Made by a program: the position numbers and the translations under genes. Source: Sedimenticola hydrogenitrophicus (lineage in GTDB: Bacteria > Pseudomonadota > Gammaproteobacteria > Chromatiales > Chromatiaceae). From it: a stretch of 64,000 nucleotides of DNA. The notes under the pieces are model-generated. The model had not been told where the DNA came from. It ran no database searches and saw nothing but the letters and a program-made list of their open reading frames with translations. The stretch spans positions 62,001-126,000 of the forward strand of contig NZ_JAQGEI010000004.1 in NCBI RefSeq assembly GCF_029017505.1. Direction: 5' to 3'. Of this stretch, positions 10,130 through 20,607 are shown one piece after another (positions within the stretch are counted from its first letter, which is position 1; each line of letters opens with the position of its first letter).

Positions 10130-11221
10130 ATGGCTGAAGTAACAAAAGAGTTGATCGAAGAGGCAATCAAGGGCTACATCGAGCCCCACCTGGATAAGAA
10201 TCTGGTCAGCGCCAAGTTTATCAAGGGGATCGAGATCGATGGCGGCACCGTGAAGGTGGCCGTCGAGTTGGGGTTTCCGGCAAAGGGCTTCCGAGATGAA
10301 CTGGCCGATGCGCTGAAGGCACGGATTACCGCCGTGGCGGGCGTCTCTGCGGTCGAGGTGGATGTGAACTGGAAGATCACCGCCCACTCGGTGCAGAAAT
10401 CACTCAAGCCGATCGACAATGTGAAAAACATCATCGCCGTCGCCTCCGGCAAGGGCGGGGTGGGCAAGTCCACCACCGCGGTCAACCTGGCGCTGGCGCT
10501 GGTGGCGGAGGGCGCCAAGGTGGGGCTGCTGGATGCGGATATCTACGGGCCTTCGCAGCCGCGCATGCTGGGTGTCTCCGGGCAACCGGAATCGAAGGAC
10601 GGCAAGAGTCTGGAGCCGATGGAGAATTACGGTATCCAGGCCATGTCCATCGGTTTCCTGATCGACGAGGAGACGCCGATGATCTGGCGTGGACCCATGG
10701 TCACCCAGGCGCTGGAACAGCTGCTGAATGACACCAACTGGGACAGTCTGGATTACCTGATTATCGACCTGCCGCCGGGTACCGGTGATACCCAGCTGAC
10801 CCTGGCGCAGAAGGTGCCGGTATCGGGTGCCGTGATCGTGACCACCCCCCAGGACATCGCCCTGCTGGATGCGCGTAAGGGCTTCAAGATGTTTGAGAAG
10901 GTGGAGGTGCCGGTGCTGGGTATCGTGGAGAACATGAGTACCCACATCTGCTCCAACTGCGGCCATGAGGAGCACATCTTCGGCGAGGGTGGTGGTCGGC
11001 TCATGGCCGAGCAGTACGGGGTCAATTTCCTCGGTGCCCTGCCGCTGGATATCCGTATCCGCGAGGAGACCGATGGCGGCAAGCCGACCGTGGTGGCCGA
11101 TCCGGATGCGCGCATCTCCCAGATCTATCGCGAGATCGCTCGCAAGACCACGGCGATTCTGGCCCTGCAGTCCAAGAGCTATGCGGCCAAGTTCCCCAAT
11201 ATCGTGATCCAGAACAACTGA
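10130..11221 (+). CDS. mrp: iron-sulfur cluster carrier ATPase Mrp/ApbC
   Basis: P-loop scaffold protein that carries and delivers Fe-S clusters in the cytoplasm. Of 363 residues, 1-80 form a MIP18/DUF59 domain, followed by the deviant Walker A motif GKGGVGKST (107-115), IIDLPPGTGD, and the paired cysteines HICSNC (Cys274 and Cys277) that bind the bridging cluster. It stands alone behind its own promoter, with a hairpin terminator after it. Confidence 0.95.
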   Translation: MAEVTKELIEEAIKGYIEPHLDKNLVSAKFIKGIEIDGGTVKVAVELGFPAKGFRDELADALKARITAVAGVSAVEVDVNWKITAHSVQKSLKPIDNVKNIIAVASGKGGVGKSTTAVNLALALVAEGAKVGLLDADIYGPSQPRMLGVSGQPESKDGKSLEPMENYGIQAMSIGFLIDEETPMIWRGPMVTQALEQLLNDTNWDSLDYLIIDLPPGTGDTQLTLAQKVPVSGAVIVTTPQDIALLDARKGFKMFEKVEVPVLGIVENMSTHICSNCGHEEHIFGEGGGRLMAEQYGVNFLGALPLDIRIREETDGGKPTVVADPDARISQIYREIARKTTAILALQSKSYAAKFPNIVIQNN

Positions 11222-11229
11222 GTGTGTCC

Positions 11230-11271
11230 GCCGTGGTGGTGTCTGTTGCCGCCACCACGGCTGTTTCTCTC
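11230..11271 (+). terminator. probable terminator after mrp
   Basis: A 10-base stem (GCCGTGGTGG at 11230-11239 with CCACCACGGC at 11252-11261) is followed by TGTTTCTCTC. The T tract is broken, so termination may be partial. Confidence 0.5.
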
Positions 11272-11314
11272 AATCCGGGTCAACCACCCACCGATCCCCA
11301 GTGAGGCCACCTGA

Positions 11315-11836
11315 ATGAGTGTCAAATGGGATACCCGTTTCCTGGGACTGGCGGCCCATATCTCCGCCTGGAGCAAGGACCCCTCATCCCAGGTGGGTGC
11401 GGTGATCACCGATGGCAACCGCATCGTCTCGGTAGGCTATAACGGCTTTGCCGCGGGGGTGGAGGATCGCACCGAGCGCCTTGCCGATCGCAACTGCAAG
11501 CTCAATCTGACCATCCATGCGGAAGAGAACGCCATGATCTTCGCCAAGCGGGATCTCACCGGCTGCACCGTCTACGTCACCCATCCCCCCTGTCCCCGCT
11601 GTGCCTCGAAGCTGATCCAGGAGGAGGTCGGGCGGATTGTCTGCATCTCACCCAGCGAGGATTTTCTCTCCCGCTGGGCCGAGGACCTGAAGCTCTCCCA
11701 GGAGATGTACCAGGAGGCGGGGGTGGAGTATAGCAGCTACGATCTGGAACAGATCAACGTGGACGACGCCCGCATCACCGTGGCGCCGGGCGGCTTTTTC
11801 AGCGCGGTGATGAGCCGATTGTTGCGGCGCGATTGA
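11315..11836 (+). CDS. deoxycytidylate deaminase-like protein
   Basis: Zinc-dependent cytidine/deoxycytidylate deaminase fold, 173 residues. The zinc and catalytic signature is HAEENAM (His ligand and proton-shuttling Glu) followed by PPCPRCA (two Cys ligands). The opening WDTRFLGLAAHISAWSKDPSSQVGAVI matches dCMP deaminase-type proteins, which convert dCMP to dUMP for thymidylate synthesis. The extra insert seen in phage and eukaryotic enzymes is not obvious, so the exact substrate is open. Confidence 0.85.
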   Translation: MSVKWDTRFLGLAAHISAWSKDPSSQVGAVITDGNRIVSVGYNGFAAGVEDRTERLADRNCKLNLTIHAEENAMIFAKRDLTGCTVYVTHPPCPRCASKLIQEEVGRIVCISPSEDFLSRWAEDLKLSQEMYQEAGVEYSSYDLEQINVDDARITVAPGGFFSAVMSRLLRRD

Positions 11837-11846
11837 TTTAACCCTT

Positions 11847-12593
11847 TCAACTCCCCCCGTCCTGCCAGGTGACCGAGACCAGCTCCATTACGTAGTCGCC
11901 GTCCTTTTCATGCTTGGTGACCCGCACCGGCAGGAAGTTCAGGTTGGGGGCGAACCAGAACGTGGCCCGGGAGGGACGGTCACCCTTGTTCCTGGCCAGC
12001 TTGATGGCCTGGTACTCACCCGACTCCGTGGCGACCGGCTCCCGGCTGACCTCGGTGTAGCGATAGCGCTTGAGCAACCCGCCGTCGGCCACCTGGTATT
12101 CGGCTGCCTTATCACCCCGATTAAGCGCCAGCATCAGCGCCAGCTGCTGGCTGAACTTGTCCTGGGTTCCCTCGGGAATCTCCATGCTCCAGTGGGAGTC
12201 GGCGCTCTGGTTCGCCACCTTGCCGGCCTGCCAGTCGAAGTCGAGGTTCACCTGGCGGGTCCGCTTGGGCCGCTTGTGGGTGTACAGGTAGCGGCTGGGG
12301 ATGATGCGGTCGTTGACCACCCGGCCCTGGCTCTGTTCGGTGATCTCGTCATCGCGGAATACCGCCACCAGGCCAACCGGGGTGGTGTAGGCCCGGTAGG
12401 TATAACGGCCTTCGCCGGAGAGGCGCAGGGTGATATTGGCCCGGCCGATGACCAGGTTCCCCATGCTGAGGCGATATTCGGCTCTGAAGGGTCTGAGCGG
12501 CTGCCCGGTTTCTGCCCCGGCGGTTCCGGGTGGCGACAGGGCCAGGGCCGTCAGCAACAGGCCAAGCAGCAACCCCGCCCCACGCGCGCTCAT
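11847..12593 (-). CDS. DUF3108 family exported protein
   Basis: A 248-residue protein of unknown function with a clear Sec signal peptide (hydrophobic core LLLGLLLTALALSPPGTAGA). The rest matches DUF3108 by its pattern FRAEYRLSMGNLVIGRA ... YTHKRPKRTRQVNLDFDW. The family often sits next to purN, as here: its start overlaps the purN stop by 4 bases (ATGA), so it is translationally coupled. It is presumably periplasmic. Confidence 0.85.
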   Translation of the reverse strand: MSARGAGLLLGLLLTALALSPPGTAGAETGQPLRPFRAEYRLSMGNLVIGRANITLRLSGEGRYTYRAYTTPVGLVAVFRDDEITEQSQGRVVNDRIIPSRYLYTHKRPKRTRQVNLDFDWQAGKVANQSADSHWSMEIPEGTQDKFSQQLALMLALNRGDKAAEYQVADGGLLKRYRYTEVSREPVATESGEYQAIKLARNKGDRPSRATFWFAPNLNFLPVRVTKHEKDGDYVMELVSVTWQDGGS

Positions 12594-13254
12594 CCAGCGG
12601 TTACCTGGTTGAATTCCATGACCATCGGTCCCTGTAGTATTTCGCCATCCAGCTCGATCCCGCCCCGGTTCACCCGCAGCCGTCCCTCGGCGAACCAGCG
12701 AATCACGGCCGGGTAGATGCGGTGCTCCTGGGTCAGTACCCGGGCAGCCAGGGCAGCTTCGTCATCGCCCGGCTCCACCGGCACGCGCACCTGCAGAATC
12801 ACCGGGCCGCCGTCCAACTCCTCGGTGACCAGGTGGACACTGGCGCCGTGCATCCGGTCGCCCGCCTCCAGTGCGCGCCGATGGGTGTGCAGCCCTCGAT
12901 ACTTCGGCAGCAGGGAGGGGTGAATGTTCAGCAGCCGTCCCTGGAAGTGCTTGACGAAGTCCGGTGTCAGGATACGCATGAAGCCGGCCAGGATCACCAG
13001 GGCCGGCTGGTACTCGTCGATCGCCGCTATCAGCGCCCGGTCGTACGCCGCCCGGTCCGGGTAGCCGGTGTGATCGAGCACCCGGGTGGGAATGGCCGCC
13101 CGGCGGGCCCGCTCCAGGCCGAAGGCGTCGGCCCGGTTGCTGACCACCCCGCGTATCTCCACTGGCAGATCGTCGGCGGCGCTGTCGATAATTGCCTGCA
13201 GGTTGCTGCCGCTACCGGAGAGCAGCACCACAATGGGGAGTTTCCGCTGTTCGG

Positions 13255-13258
<4 letters not shown>
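12590..13258 (-). CDS. purN: phosphoribosylglycinamide formyltransferase
   Basis: Third step of purine synthesis: transfers a formyl group from 10-formyl-THF to GAR. The 222-residue protein shows the GART features [15 protein letters not shown] (phosphate loop), [32 protein letters not shown] (catalytic Asn-His) and [11 protein letters not shown] (catalytic Asp). Its start overlaps the purM stop by 4 bases. Confidence 0.95.
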
Positions 13259-14307
<1,049 letters not shown>

Positions 14308-14527
14308 TGATCACTCCTAAGAGAACGTGCTGCAGTTGTTGAGTCTACCAAATCCACGGGCCAGGATCAGGCAAAAGGAGCGGAATTATACCACTGGAAC
14401 GGATGACGGGTGTTTTTTCCAGCCGCTAACCGGGTGACTTCGGGCGGTCCCGGGGGCGCGAATGGATTTGCGGCTGAGGTCAGGCTAGAATCGACCGGAT
14501 TATCACGTCAGTCGGATTCTAAATTAC

Positions 14528-15625
14528 ATGTCCAGTTGTTCATCGGAGCTCACGCATCGTTTGCTAAAGTCAATTCAGCTACTGCTCTTGTGGCTGTGCA
14601 TGGGGTATGGCGCGACCGCCATGGCCGGTCAGGTAACCGGGTTGTACAGTGCGGAGGTGCCGGTAGCGGGGCAATCCGTGGAGCAGCGGACCGATGGAAT
14701 CCGTCGCGCCTTTGCCCGGATGCTGATCAAGGTGACGGGCAACCGGACGGTGCCTCAGCGCCCCGAGTTGCAGGAGGATATCGCCCAGGCGACCCGTTAC
14801 GTGCAGCAGTTCCGCTATCGGCTGGGTGCCGGGGGGGCGAGCGGCCGTCTGTTGACCGTGCAGTTCGATAGCGCCGCCGTGCAGCGCCTGCTGCGAGAGC
14901 GGCGGCTGCCGGTGTGGGGGGGGAATCGCCCCTCGGGCCTGGTCTGGCTCGGCATCGAGAGCCAGGGGCAGCGCCGGGTGATGCGTCCCGAGCTGGATGC
15001 CGCCCTGGTCAATGCCATGACGGTGACGGCAGATCAGCGCGGTGTCCCCCTGATCCTGCCGTTGATGGATCTGGAGGACCAGGCCGCTGTGCAGGTCGCC
15101 GATCTGTGGGGGGATTTCGAGCAGAATATCCGCCGCGCCTCGCAGCGCTATATGCCCGATCTGATCGTCACCGGCCGGATGACCCAAATCTCCGGGCGGC
15201 TGTGGCGGGTGACCTGGCGTCTCTATCATGGCGACCGCACCACCAGCTGGGGTGATGAGGGTGGCAATCTTGTCGATCTGGCCCGTGAAGGGGCACAGCA
15301 TGTGAGCGATCTGCTGGCGGAGCGCTACGCGCCGGTGGGCGGGGAGGCGAATCTGTCCCGGATCAGGCTGCGGGTGAGTGGGGTGACGGCGCTGGCGCAG
15401 TATGCCGGGGTGGGACGTTTGCTCCAGTCCCAGAGTTCGGTTGTGCGGGCCGATATGATCGCCGTTGAGCCGGACGCGGTGATCTTTGAGCTGCAGGTAC
15501 GCGGCGGTATCCAGGTACTGGAACAGGGACTTTCCCTGGGCGGCGTGATCGAACCGGTCACCGACCTGCCGGATGCGCCGCAGTCGCTGGTGGAGGGAGT
15601 CGATCTCTTCTACCGTATGCGGTAA
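14528..15625 (+). CDS. DUF2066 domain-containing exported protein
   Basis: A 365-residue protein of unknown function. An N-terminal signal peptide or anchor (LLKSIQLLLLWLCMGYGATAMA) is followed by the DUF2066 pattern TDGIRRAFARMLIKVTGNRT ... PSGLVWLGIE. This family is conserved in gammaproteobacteria between purM and hda, and the same neighbourhood is kept here. The CDP-alcohol transferase gene starts 42 bases downstream, probably in the same transcript. Confidence 0.85.
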   Translation: MSSCSSELTHRLLKSIQLLLLWLCMGYGATAMAGQVTGLYSAEVPVAGQSVEQRTDGIRRAFARMLIKVTGNRTVPQRPELQEDIAQATRYVQQFRYRLGAGGASGRLLTVQFDSAAVQRLLRERRLPVWGGNRPSGLVWLGIESQGQRRVMRPELDAALVNAMTVTADQRGVPLILPLMDLEDQAAVQVADLWGDFEQNIRRASQRYMPDLIVTGRMTQISGRLWRVTWRLYHGDRTTSWGDEGGNLVDLAREGAQHVSDLLAERYAPVGGEANLSRIRLRVSGVTALAQYAGVGRLLQSQSSVVRADMIAVEPDAVIFELQVRGGIQVLEQGLSLGGVIEPVTDLPDAPQSLVEGVDLFYRMR

Positions 15626-15667
15626 CCTCGGCGTAATCGACGAGTCTTCCATGGCGACAGGGTAGTA

Positions 15668-16225
15668 ATGCTGAAACGCGAAGATATACCTAATCTGATC
15701 AGTATATTGCGTATCTTTATGTCGGTGCCGATTGTCTGGATGCTGCTGGAGCAGCAGTTCGGCGTGGCGCTGGTGCTGTTTGCCCTGGCCGGGATCTCGG
15801 ATGGCCTGGATGGCTATCTGGCCAAACACTACGGTTGGCAGAGTCAGCTCGGCGGTCTGCTGGACCCACTGGCGGACAAGGTGTTGCTGGTCTCCAGTTA
15901 TCTGACCCTGGCACTGATCGATATCATCCCGGTCTGGCTGGTGATGCTGGTGATCCTGCGCGATCTGGTGATCGTGACCGGTGCCCTGGTCTACCATTTC
16001 CGGGTGATGGAGTTGACCGCCAACCCCAGCCTGATCAGCAAGATCAACACCTTTTCCCAGATCGTACTGGTGCTGGCGGTGGTGCTGGACCGCGGACTGG
16101 TATCGCTGCCGGGGGTGCTGCTCGACAGCCTGGTCTGGGTGGTGATGGCGACCACGCTCGCCAGCGGGGTCAACTATGTCTGGGTCTGGAGTCGGCTGGC
16201 CATGGCACACCAGAAGGACAGTTGA
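15668..16225 (+). CDS. CDP-alcohol phosphatidyltransferase family protein
   Basis: Membrane enzyme of the PgsA type, 185 residues with about five helices, that would transfer a phosphatidyl group from CDP-diacylglycerol to an alcohol. The catalytic motif D-x2-D-G-x2-A-R-x8-G-x3-D-x3-D is present as SDGLDGYLAKHYGWQ then GGLLDPLADK: all four acidic residues are kept, but the Arg after Ala is Lys. Glycerol-3-phosphate is the most likely acceptor by family; the Lys change and the lack of pathway neighbours leave this open. Confidence 0.8.
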   Translation: MLKREDIPNLISILRIFMSVPIVWMLLEQQFGVALVLFALAGISDGLDGYLAKHYGWQSQLGGLLDPLADKVLLVSSYLTLALIDIIPVWLVMLVILRDLVIVTGALVYHFRVMELTANPSLISKINTFSQIVLVLAVVLDRGLVSLPGVLLDSLVWVVMATTLASGVNYVWVWSRLAMAHQKDS

Positions 16226-16418
16226 GGCACTTAACCGCATCAAGCGTTACCGCGAGTGATGCGGTTCGCAAGCTCACCGGCATCTTGGGCAGCGCGATTT
16301 GTAGCCTGATGGAGCCCGCTTCATGGGAGATTAACAGGCGTACGGCTCCCGGCGGGCGGAATCCAGGGCGGCGTTGCGCCGGGCTGCCCCGGATTCCGCC
16401 GCCGTGGGCGCATGCGGT
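16226..16418. repeat. intergenic repeats between convergent genes
   Basis: 16226-16288 holds a copy of the AACCGCATC ... GATGCGGTTCGCAAGC palindrome family. 16301-16415 holds a second repeat, beginning GTAGCCTGATGGAGCCCGC, whose relative lies inverted at 21613-21706 and which includes GGCGGGCGGAATCCAGG. Either could serve as a transcription barrier between the two convergent genes. Confidence 0.6.
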
Positions 16419-17150
16419 TTATCCTGTCGGGGGAATGGCGGCTTCATCCAGGCTACGGTGCTGTTCCAGGAAGGCCTTGATGAATGGAATGGTCAGTCCG
16501 CGCTTCGCCTCCAGCGACGCCTGGTCGAGCCGTTTCAGCAACCGTCGTAACGACCCCATGTCACGCTGGGTATGGCGCAGGATGTAACGGGCGGTCTCGT
16601 CGCTCAACGGCAGGCCGCGGCGGGCCGCCACCACGGTCAATGCCTGAATCTTGTCCTGGTCGTTCAGCGGCTGCAGTTGATAGCAGAGACCCCAGCTCAG
16701 GCGGGACACCAGGTCGGGCAGCCTGATCGGTAGATTCAGCGGGCTGCAGCGGGCGGCAACCAGGAGGGATTTTTCCCGTTCCCTGAGCCGGTTGAACAGA
16801 CCAAAGAGGGCCTGCTCCCAGTCGGCATTACCGGCGATGCCTTCCACCACGTCCAGACAGATCAGGTCCAGCTGCTCCAGGTCGTCGAAGATCGCCGGCG
16901 ACAGCTGGGTGGCCTGGTCGAGCGGTATGTACAGGGCGCTCCGTCCGGCCTGGTCGGCCAGCTGCGTGGCGGCCTGCAGCAGGTGGCTCTTGCCGGTCTG
17001 CGGCGCTCCCCAGAGGTAGATGAACGGTTCGCCCGTACCCCCGGCGCAGGCGGCCAGATCGGATACCGCCTGTTGATTGGAGGCCGGCAGGTAGCTCTCA
17101 AGGCCGGTACTCTCCGGCAGGGTGAGTCCGAGGGCGAGTTGCTTCGACAT
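16419..17150 (-). CDS. hda: DnaA regulatory inactivator Hda
   Basis: AAA+ DnaA homologue that, bound to the DNA-loaded sliding clamp, triggers ATP hydrolysis by DnaA. The 243-residue protein starts with the clamp-binding motif QLALGL (residues 4-9), then Walker A GAPQTGKSHLL, a Walker B region LDLICLDVVEGI, and the C-terminal lid ending LRRLLKRLDQASLEAKRGLT. The gene begins 3 bases after wrbA. Unlike in many relatives it points away from the DUF2066/CDP-alcohol genes. Confidence 0.92.
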   Translation of the reverse strand: MSKQLALGLTLPESTGLESYLPASNQQAVSDLAACAGGTGEPFIYLWGAPQTGKSHLLQAATQLADQAGRSALYIPLDQATQLSPAIFDDLEQLDLICLDVVEGIAGNADWEQALFGLFNRLREREKSLLVAARCSPLNLPIRLPDLVSRLSWGLCYQLQPLNDQDKIQALTVVAARRGLPLSDETARYILRHTQRDMGSLRRLLKRLDQASLEAKRGLTIPFIKAFLEQHRSLDEAAIPPTG

Positions 17151-17153
17151 GGA

Positions 17154-18097
<944 letters not shown>

Positions 18098-18188
18098 GGT
18101 AATCTCAACTCCTGTCCGGCTTGTGGCCGTCCATTGTAACCAAACCGCGGGGGTTGAAACAGCTTCGATGGGTGTGCTTATTAATAGA

Positions 18189-18911
18189 ATGCGGCGGTGG
18201 TCGGGTCGACTAAGGGCTCGCGCAAGAATAATTTCGCAATACCGAGGGCGTAACTGGGCCACGCTGGCAAGGCACGCTTTGCAGGCATGGCCGCTCCCGG
18301 CCATCCATGGCCTCCGCGGCATAAGTCCATCCATGGACAAAGCCGTTCCCTTGGCAAAAAGCGTAACGCCGCCAGCGGGGTTCAGTTGCGACCGAATACC
18401 GAAACTTATTCTTGCGCGAGCCCTAAAGTGGGCCGTGCTGTTGATGCTCTTCGCCCCCGCTGTCCAGGCGGTGGATGTCACCCTTCCCGATCTGGCGGGC
18501 AGGGATCGGTCGCTGTCGGAGTTTCGTGGCAAGTGGCTGCTGGTAAACTTCTGGGCTACCTGGTGTCCGCCCTGTATTGCGGAGATGCCGGAGCTGGAGC
18601 TTTTTCATCTGGCACACAAGGAGCGGGATGCACAGGTGGTGGGTATCAATATGGATGATCTGGAACCACAGCGGCTCAGCGAGTTTGTCGAGGAGATGTT
18701 CATCAGTTACCCCATACTGCTGGCGCCGGTTGATGGCTATACTCCCCTGGGAAGGGTGGCGGCGCTGCCCACCTCGCTGCTCATCTCGCCGGAGGGTGAG
18801 ATAGTCAGCCGGCATGTCGGCAGCCTCACCGCCGGGATGATCGAACAACTGATCGAACGGGGCGCCGGCATCCGGGCGGGGAAAACAACAGAAGCAGGAG
18901 TTGTCCAGTGA
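18189..18911 (+). CDS. TlpA-like thioredoxin with a mobile element in frame in its signal peptide
   Basis: Exported thiol-disulfide oxidoreductase: the mature part has FRGKWLLVNFWATWCPPCIAEMP with the CPPC redox pair. The start region is unusual. From the ATG at 18189 the frame reads MRRWSGRL, then 71 codons that are entirely the inverted-repeat element 18214-18423 plus one TAA copy, then KWAVLLMLFAPAVQA and the mature domain. Removing the element and one target copy gives MRRWSGRL joined to KWAVLLML, a textbook signal peptide. I therefore place the start at 18189 (240 residues); initiation inside the element (ATG at 18333) is an alternative. The acylphosphatase start overlaps the stop by 4 bases. 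Confidence 0.75.
   Translation: MRRWSGRLRARARIISQYRGRNWATLARHALQAWPLPAIHGLRGISPSMDKAVPLAKSVTPPAGFSCDRIPKLILARALKWAVLLMLFAPAVQAVDVTLPDLAGRDRSLSEFRGKWLLVNFWATWCPPCIAEMPELELFHLAHKERDAQVVGINMDDLEPQRLSEFVEEMFISYPILLAPVDGYTPLGRVAALPTSLLISPEGEIVSRHVGSLTAGMIEQLIERGAGIRAGKTTEAGVVQ
18214..18423 (-). mobile_element. miniature inverted-repeat element, GGGCTCGCGC ends, copy A
   Basis: A 210-base sequence with inverted ends (GGGCTCGCGCAAGAATAA at the left, the complement at the right), flanked on both sides by TAA (18211-18213 and 18424-18426). The interior contains the core found at 38694 and 43094 (GTCCATGGATGGAC, then TTATGCCGCGGAGGCCATGG on the minus strand). It carries no transposase. With its TAA copy it is 213 bases, a multiple of three, and is open in the frame of the host gene. 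Confidence 0.85.
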
Positions 18912-19177
18912 CGATCTGTATGCGATATCGGGTTTCGGGCAAGGTTCAGGGTGTGTTCTTTCGTGCCTCGACCCGGTTTGAGGCCGAGCGACTGAAGATC
19001 ACCGGATATGCCAGGAACCTGGCCGATGGCCGGGTCGAGGTGTTGGCCTGCGGCGAAGCGGAAGCGGTCGATCAGCTACGCGGCTGGCTGACCCGCGGAC
19101 CAGCCAATGCCAGGGTGGAGGGGGTTTCCAGTGAACCGGTCCCCCCGCGTGAACTGGCGGATTTCACCATAGATTAA
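18908..19177 (+). CDS. acyP: acylphosphatase
   Basis: Small enzyme that hydrolyses acyl phosphates. The 89-residue protein has the active-site signature VSGKVQGVFFRAST (phosphate-binding Arg) and GYARNLADGRVEV (catalytic Asn). It starts with GTG inside the end of the thioredoxin gene (GTGA overlap). Its TAA stop codon is the left target copy of element B at 19178-19442, so the element landed on the stop without changing the protein. Confidence 0.93.
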   Translation: MTICMRYRVSGKVQGVFFRASTRFEAERLKITGYARNLADGRVEVLACGEAEAVDQLRGWLTRGPANARVEGVSSEPVPPRELADFTID

Positions 19178-19442
19178 GGGCTCGCGCAAAAATAAGTTTC
19201 GGTATTCGGTCGTCACTGGACCCCGCTGGCGGCGTTACGCTTTTTGGCAAGGGAACGGGTTTGTCCAGGGATGGACTTATGCCGCGGAGGCCATGAGGAG
19301 TGGTACAGGGATGTACCGTTTACGGAGCCGAGGATGCAATGGCCGGGAGCGGCCATTGCCTGCAAAGCGTGCCTTGCCAGCGTGGCGCCCAGGGTAACCC
19401 GGCGACGCCCTCGGTACTGCGAAATTATTCTTGCGCGAGCCC
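19178..19442 (+). mobile_element. miniature inverted-repeat element, GGGCTCGCGC ends, copy B
   Basis: Second copy, inverted relative to copy A, 265 bases, flanked by TAA at 19175-19177 and 19443-19445. It aligns with copy A along its whole length except for an extra block of about 42 bases at 19297-19338 (GGAGTGGTAC ... GAGGATGCA), which is the nested mini-element. The gap from acyP to the next gene is almost entirely this element. Confidence 0.85.
19297..19338 (+). repeat. mini-element copy inside element B
   Basis: GGAGTGGTACAGGGATGTAC, then CCGTTTACGG and GAGGATGCA. The empty site is visible in element A, which reads GAGGCCATGGATGGCC without a break. Confidence 0.8.
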
Positions 19443-19457
19443 TAAGTACCGGCGACG

Positions 19458-20483
19458 CTATTTCGGGAGGGGCTCGGGGCCAGTCTCCGGAACCGGATCG
19501 CTCCAGGGCCTGAATACGGCCGGGGCGCCATTCACCGTGTAGCCGCCGCCCAGCGCCGGGGCGGGTGGTACCGGGGAGCCGCCACGGCTTGGTGGGCGCC
19601 ATGCGTTCTGCTGCCGGTCGTTCGCTGTGGGGCGAGTTGGGGATTGCGCCGGAGACGGCTGGGATTGGCGCTGTTCCGGGGGGCGGTTCGGTGGTTGTGC
19701 GTAGCCCGGATAACCGGCCGCTCCGCTTGCCGGATACTCCCCGCCCTGCGGATAGGCGGGCGGCAGCCATGGCTCGTATCCCGGTATCGGCTGGAGCTGT
19801 TGGGACGGTGGGGTGGCGTAGCCGCCCTGATTCCCCGGATAGTAATCGCCTGGATAGTAATCGCCCGGATAGTAATCTGGAGTGTAACCCGGTGCCGGCC
19901 CTGCGGGTCCCGGATACCCCTCTCCATAGCCATAACCCCCATAGCCATCGGCATAGCCTGGCGGATAGGCGTAGCCCGGCGGTACGCCATCGGGGACGTA
20001 TGCCGGCGCGGTTTCCTCCTGATAGGGGTAGGGGAAGCCATAGGCGGGTGTCGGGTAGTAACCGTTCGGGTAGCCCGGTGCAACCGGCGTGCTCCATTCC
20101 CCGGGATAATCTGTCGCTGGGTAGGGTGGCTGATAGGAGCCATAGGGGTCCTGCTCGCCATAGGTGTTGTAGCCGTAAGGGGGTGCTCCCGCCACACCGT
20201 CGGGCGGAAAAGAGCCACTGTAGGGGTTGCCAGAGGGGATATCGGCGGGCGCATCGGCCGCCGGGGCCGGATAGCTGTCGGCGGGATACCCGGCGGCGGC
20301 CGGATTGGCCGGTTGTTGCAGCAGCGGGATATCCGTCGGGCTCGATGTTACGGATGGCTGATAGGCCGGGGGAGCATCGAGGGGTCGCCAGCCGTTGCCG
20401 GCTGCGGCGCCGGGCAATTCATCCCCCCGTGCAGTGCTCATTACCAGTGCGAGGCAGCAGGCGCCGAGGCTGGACCATTGCAT
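19458..20483 (-). CDS. Pro/Tyr/Gly-rich low-complexity exported protein
   Basis: I do not recognise this 341-residue protein. It has a probable N-terminal signal peptide (SLGACCLALVMSTARG) and then a disordered-looking sequence dominated by Pro, Tyr, Gly, Ala and Asp. Short repeats are visible, such as three adjacent PGDYY units (DNA repeat of about 15 bases near 19840-19880) and many PGY/PPY motifs; the C-terminal part is Arg/Gln/Pro-rich. There are no Cys after the signal and no folded domain. The composition would suit a surface, envelope or phase-separating protein. It follows cpdA by 124 bases on the same strand. Confidence 0.7.
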   Translation of the reverse strand: MQWSSLGACCLALVMSTARGDELPGAAAGNGWRPLDAPPAYQPSVTSSPTDIPLLQQPANPAAAGYPADSYPAPAADAPADIPSGNPYSGSFPPDGVAGAPPYGYNTYGEQDPYGSYQPPYPATDYPGEWSTPVAPGYPNGYYPTPAYGFPYPYQEETAPAYVPDGVPPGYAYPPGYADGYGGYGYGEGYPGPAGPAPGYTPDYYPGDYYPGDYYPGNQGGYATPPSQQLQPIPGYEPWLPPAYPQGGEYPASGAAGYPGYAQPPNRPPEQRQSQPSPAQSPTRPTANDRQQNAWRPPSRGGSPVPPAPALGGGYTVNGAPAVFRPWSDPVPETGPEPLPK

Positions 20484-20607
20484 GGTTATACTCCATAGAA
20501 ATGACCGGATTAGCAGGTGTTCCGGTTCTTGTCATTAGGACTATCATAACTGGAATAAGGGGCGGCTGTCGCTGTCGGGAGCTGCTTGTCGGGGGCGGGG
20601 TTCCGGT

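Noticed and set aside
14579-16243. A 554-codon minus-strand frame opposite the DUF2066 and CDP-alcohol transferase genes
   Set aside because: Antisense shadow spanning two real genes.
18098-18532. An upstream extension of arsC through element A
   Set aside because: The added 145 residues are element and intergenic sequence; the family starts at MTVKIYHNPQCS.
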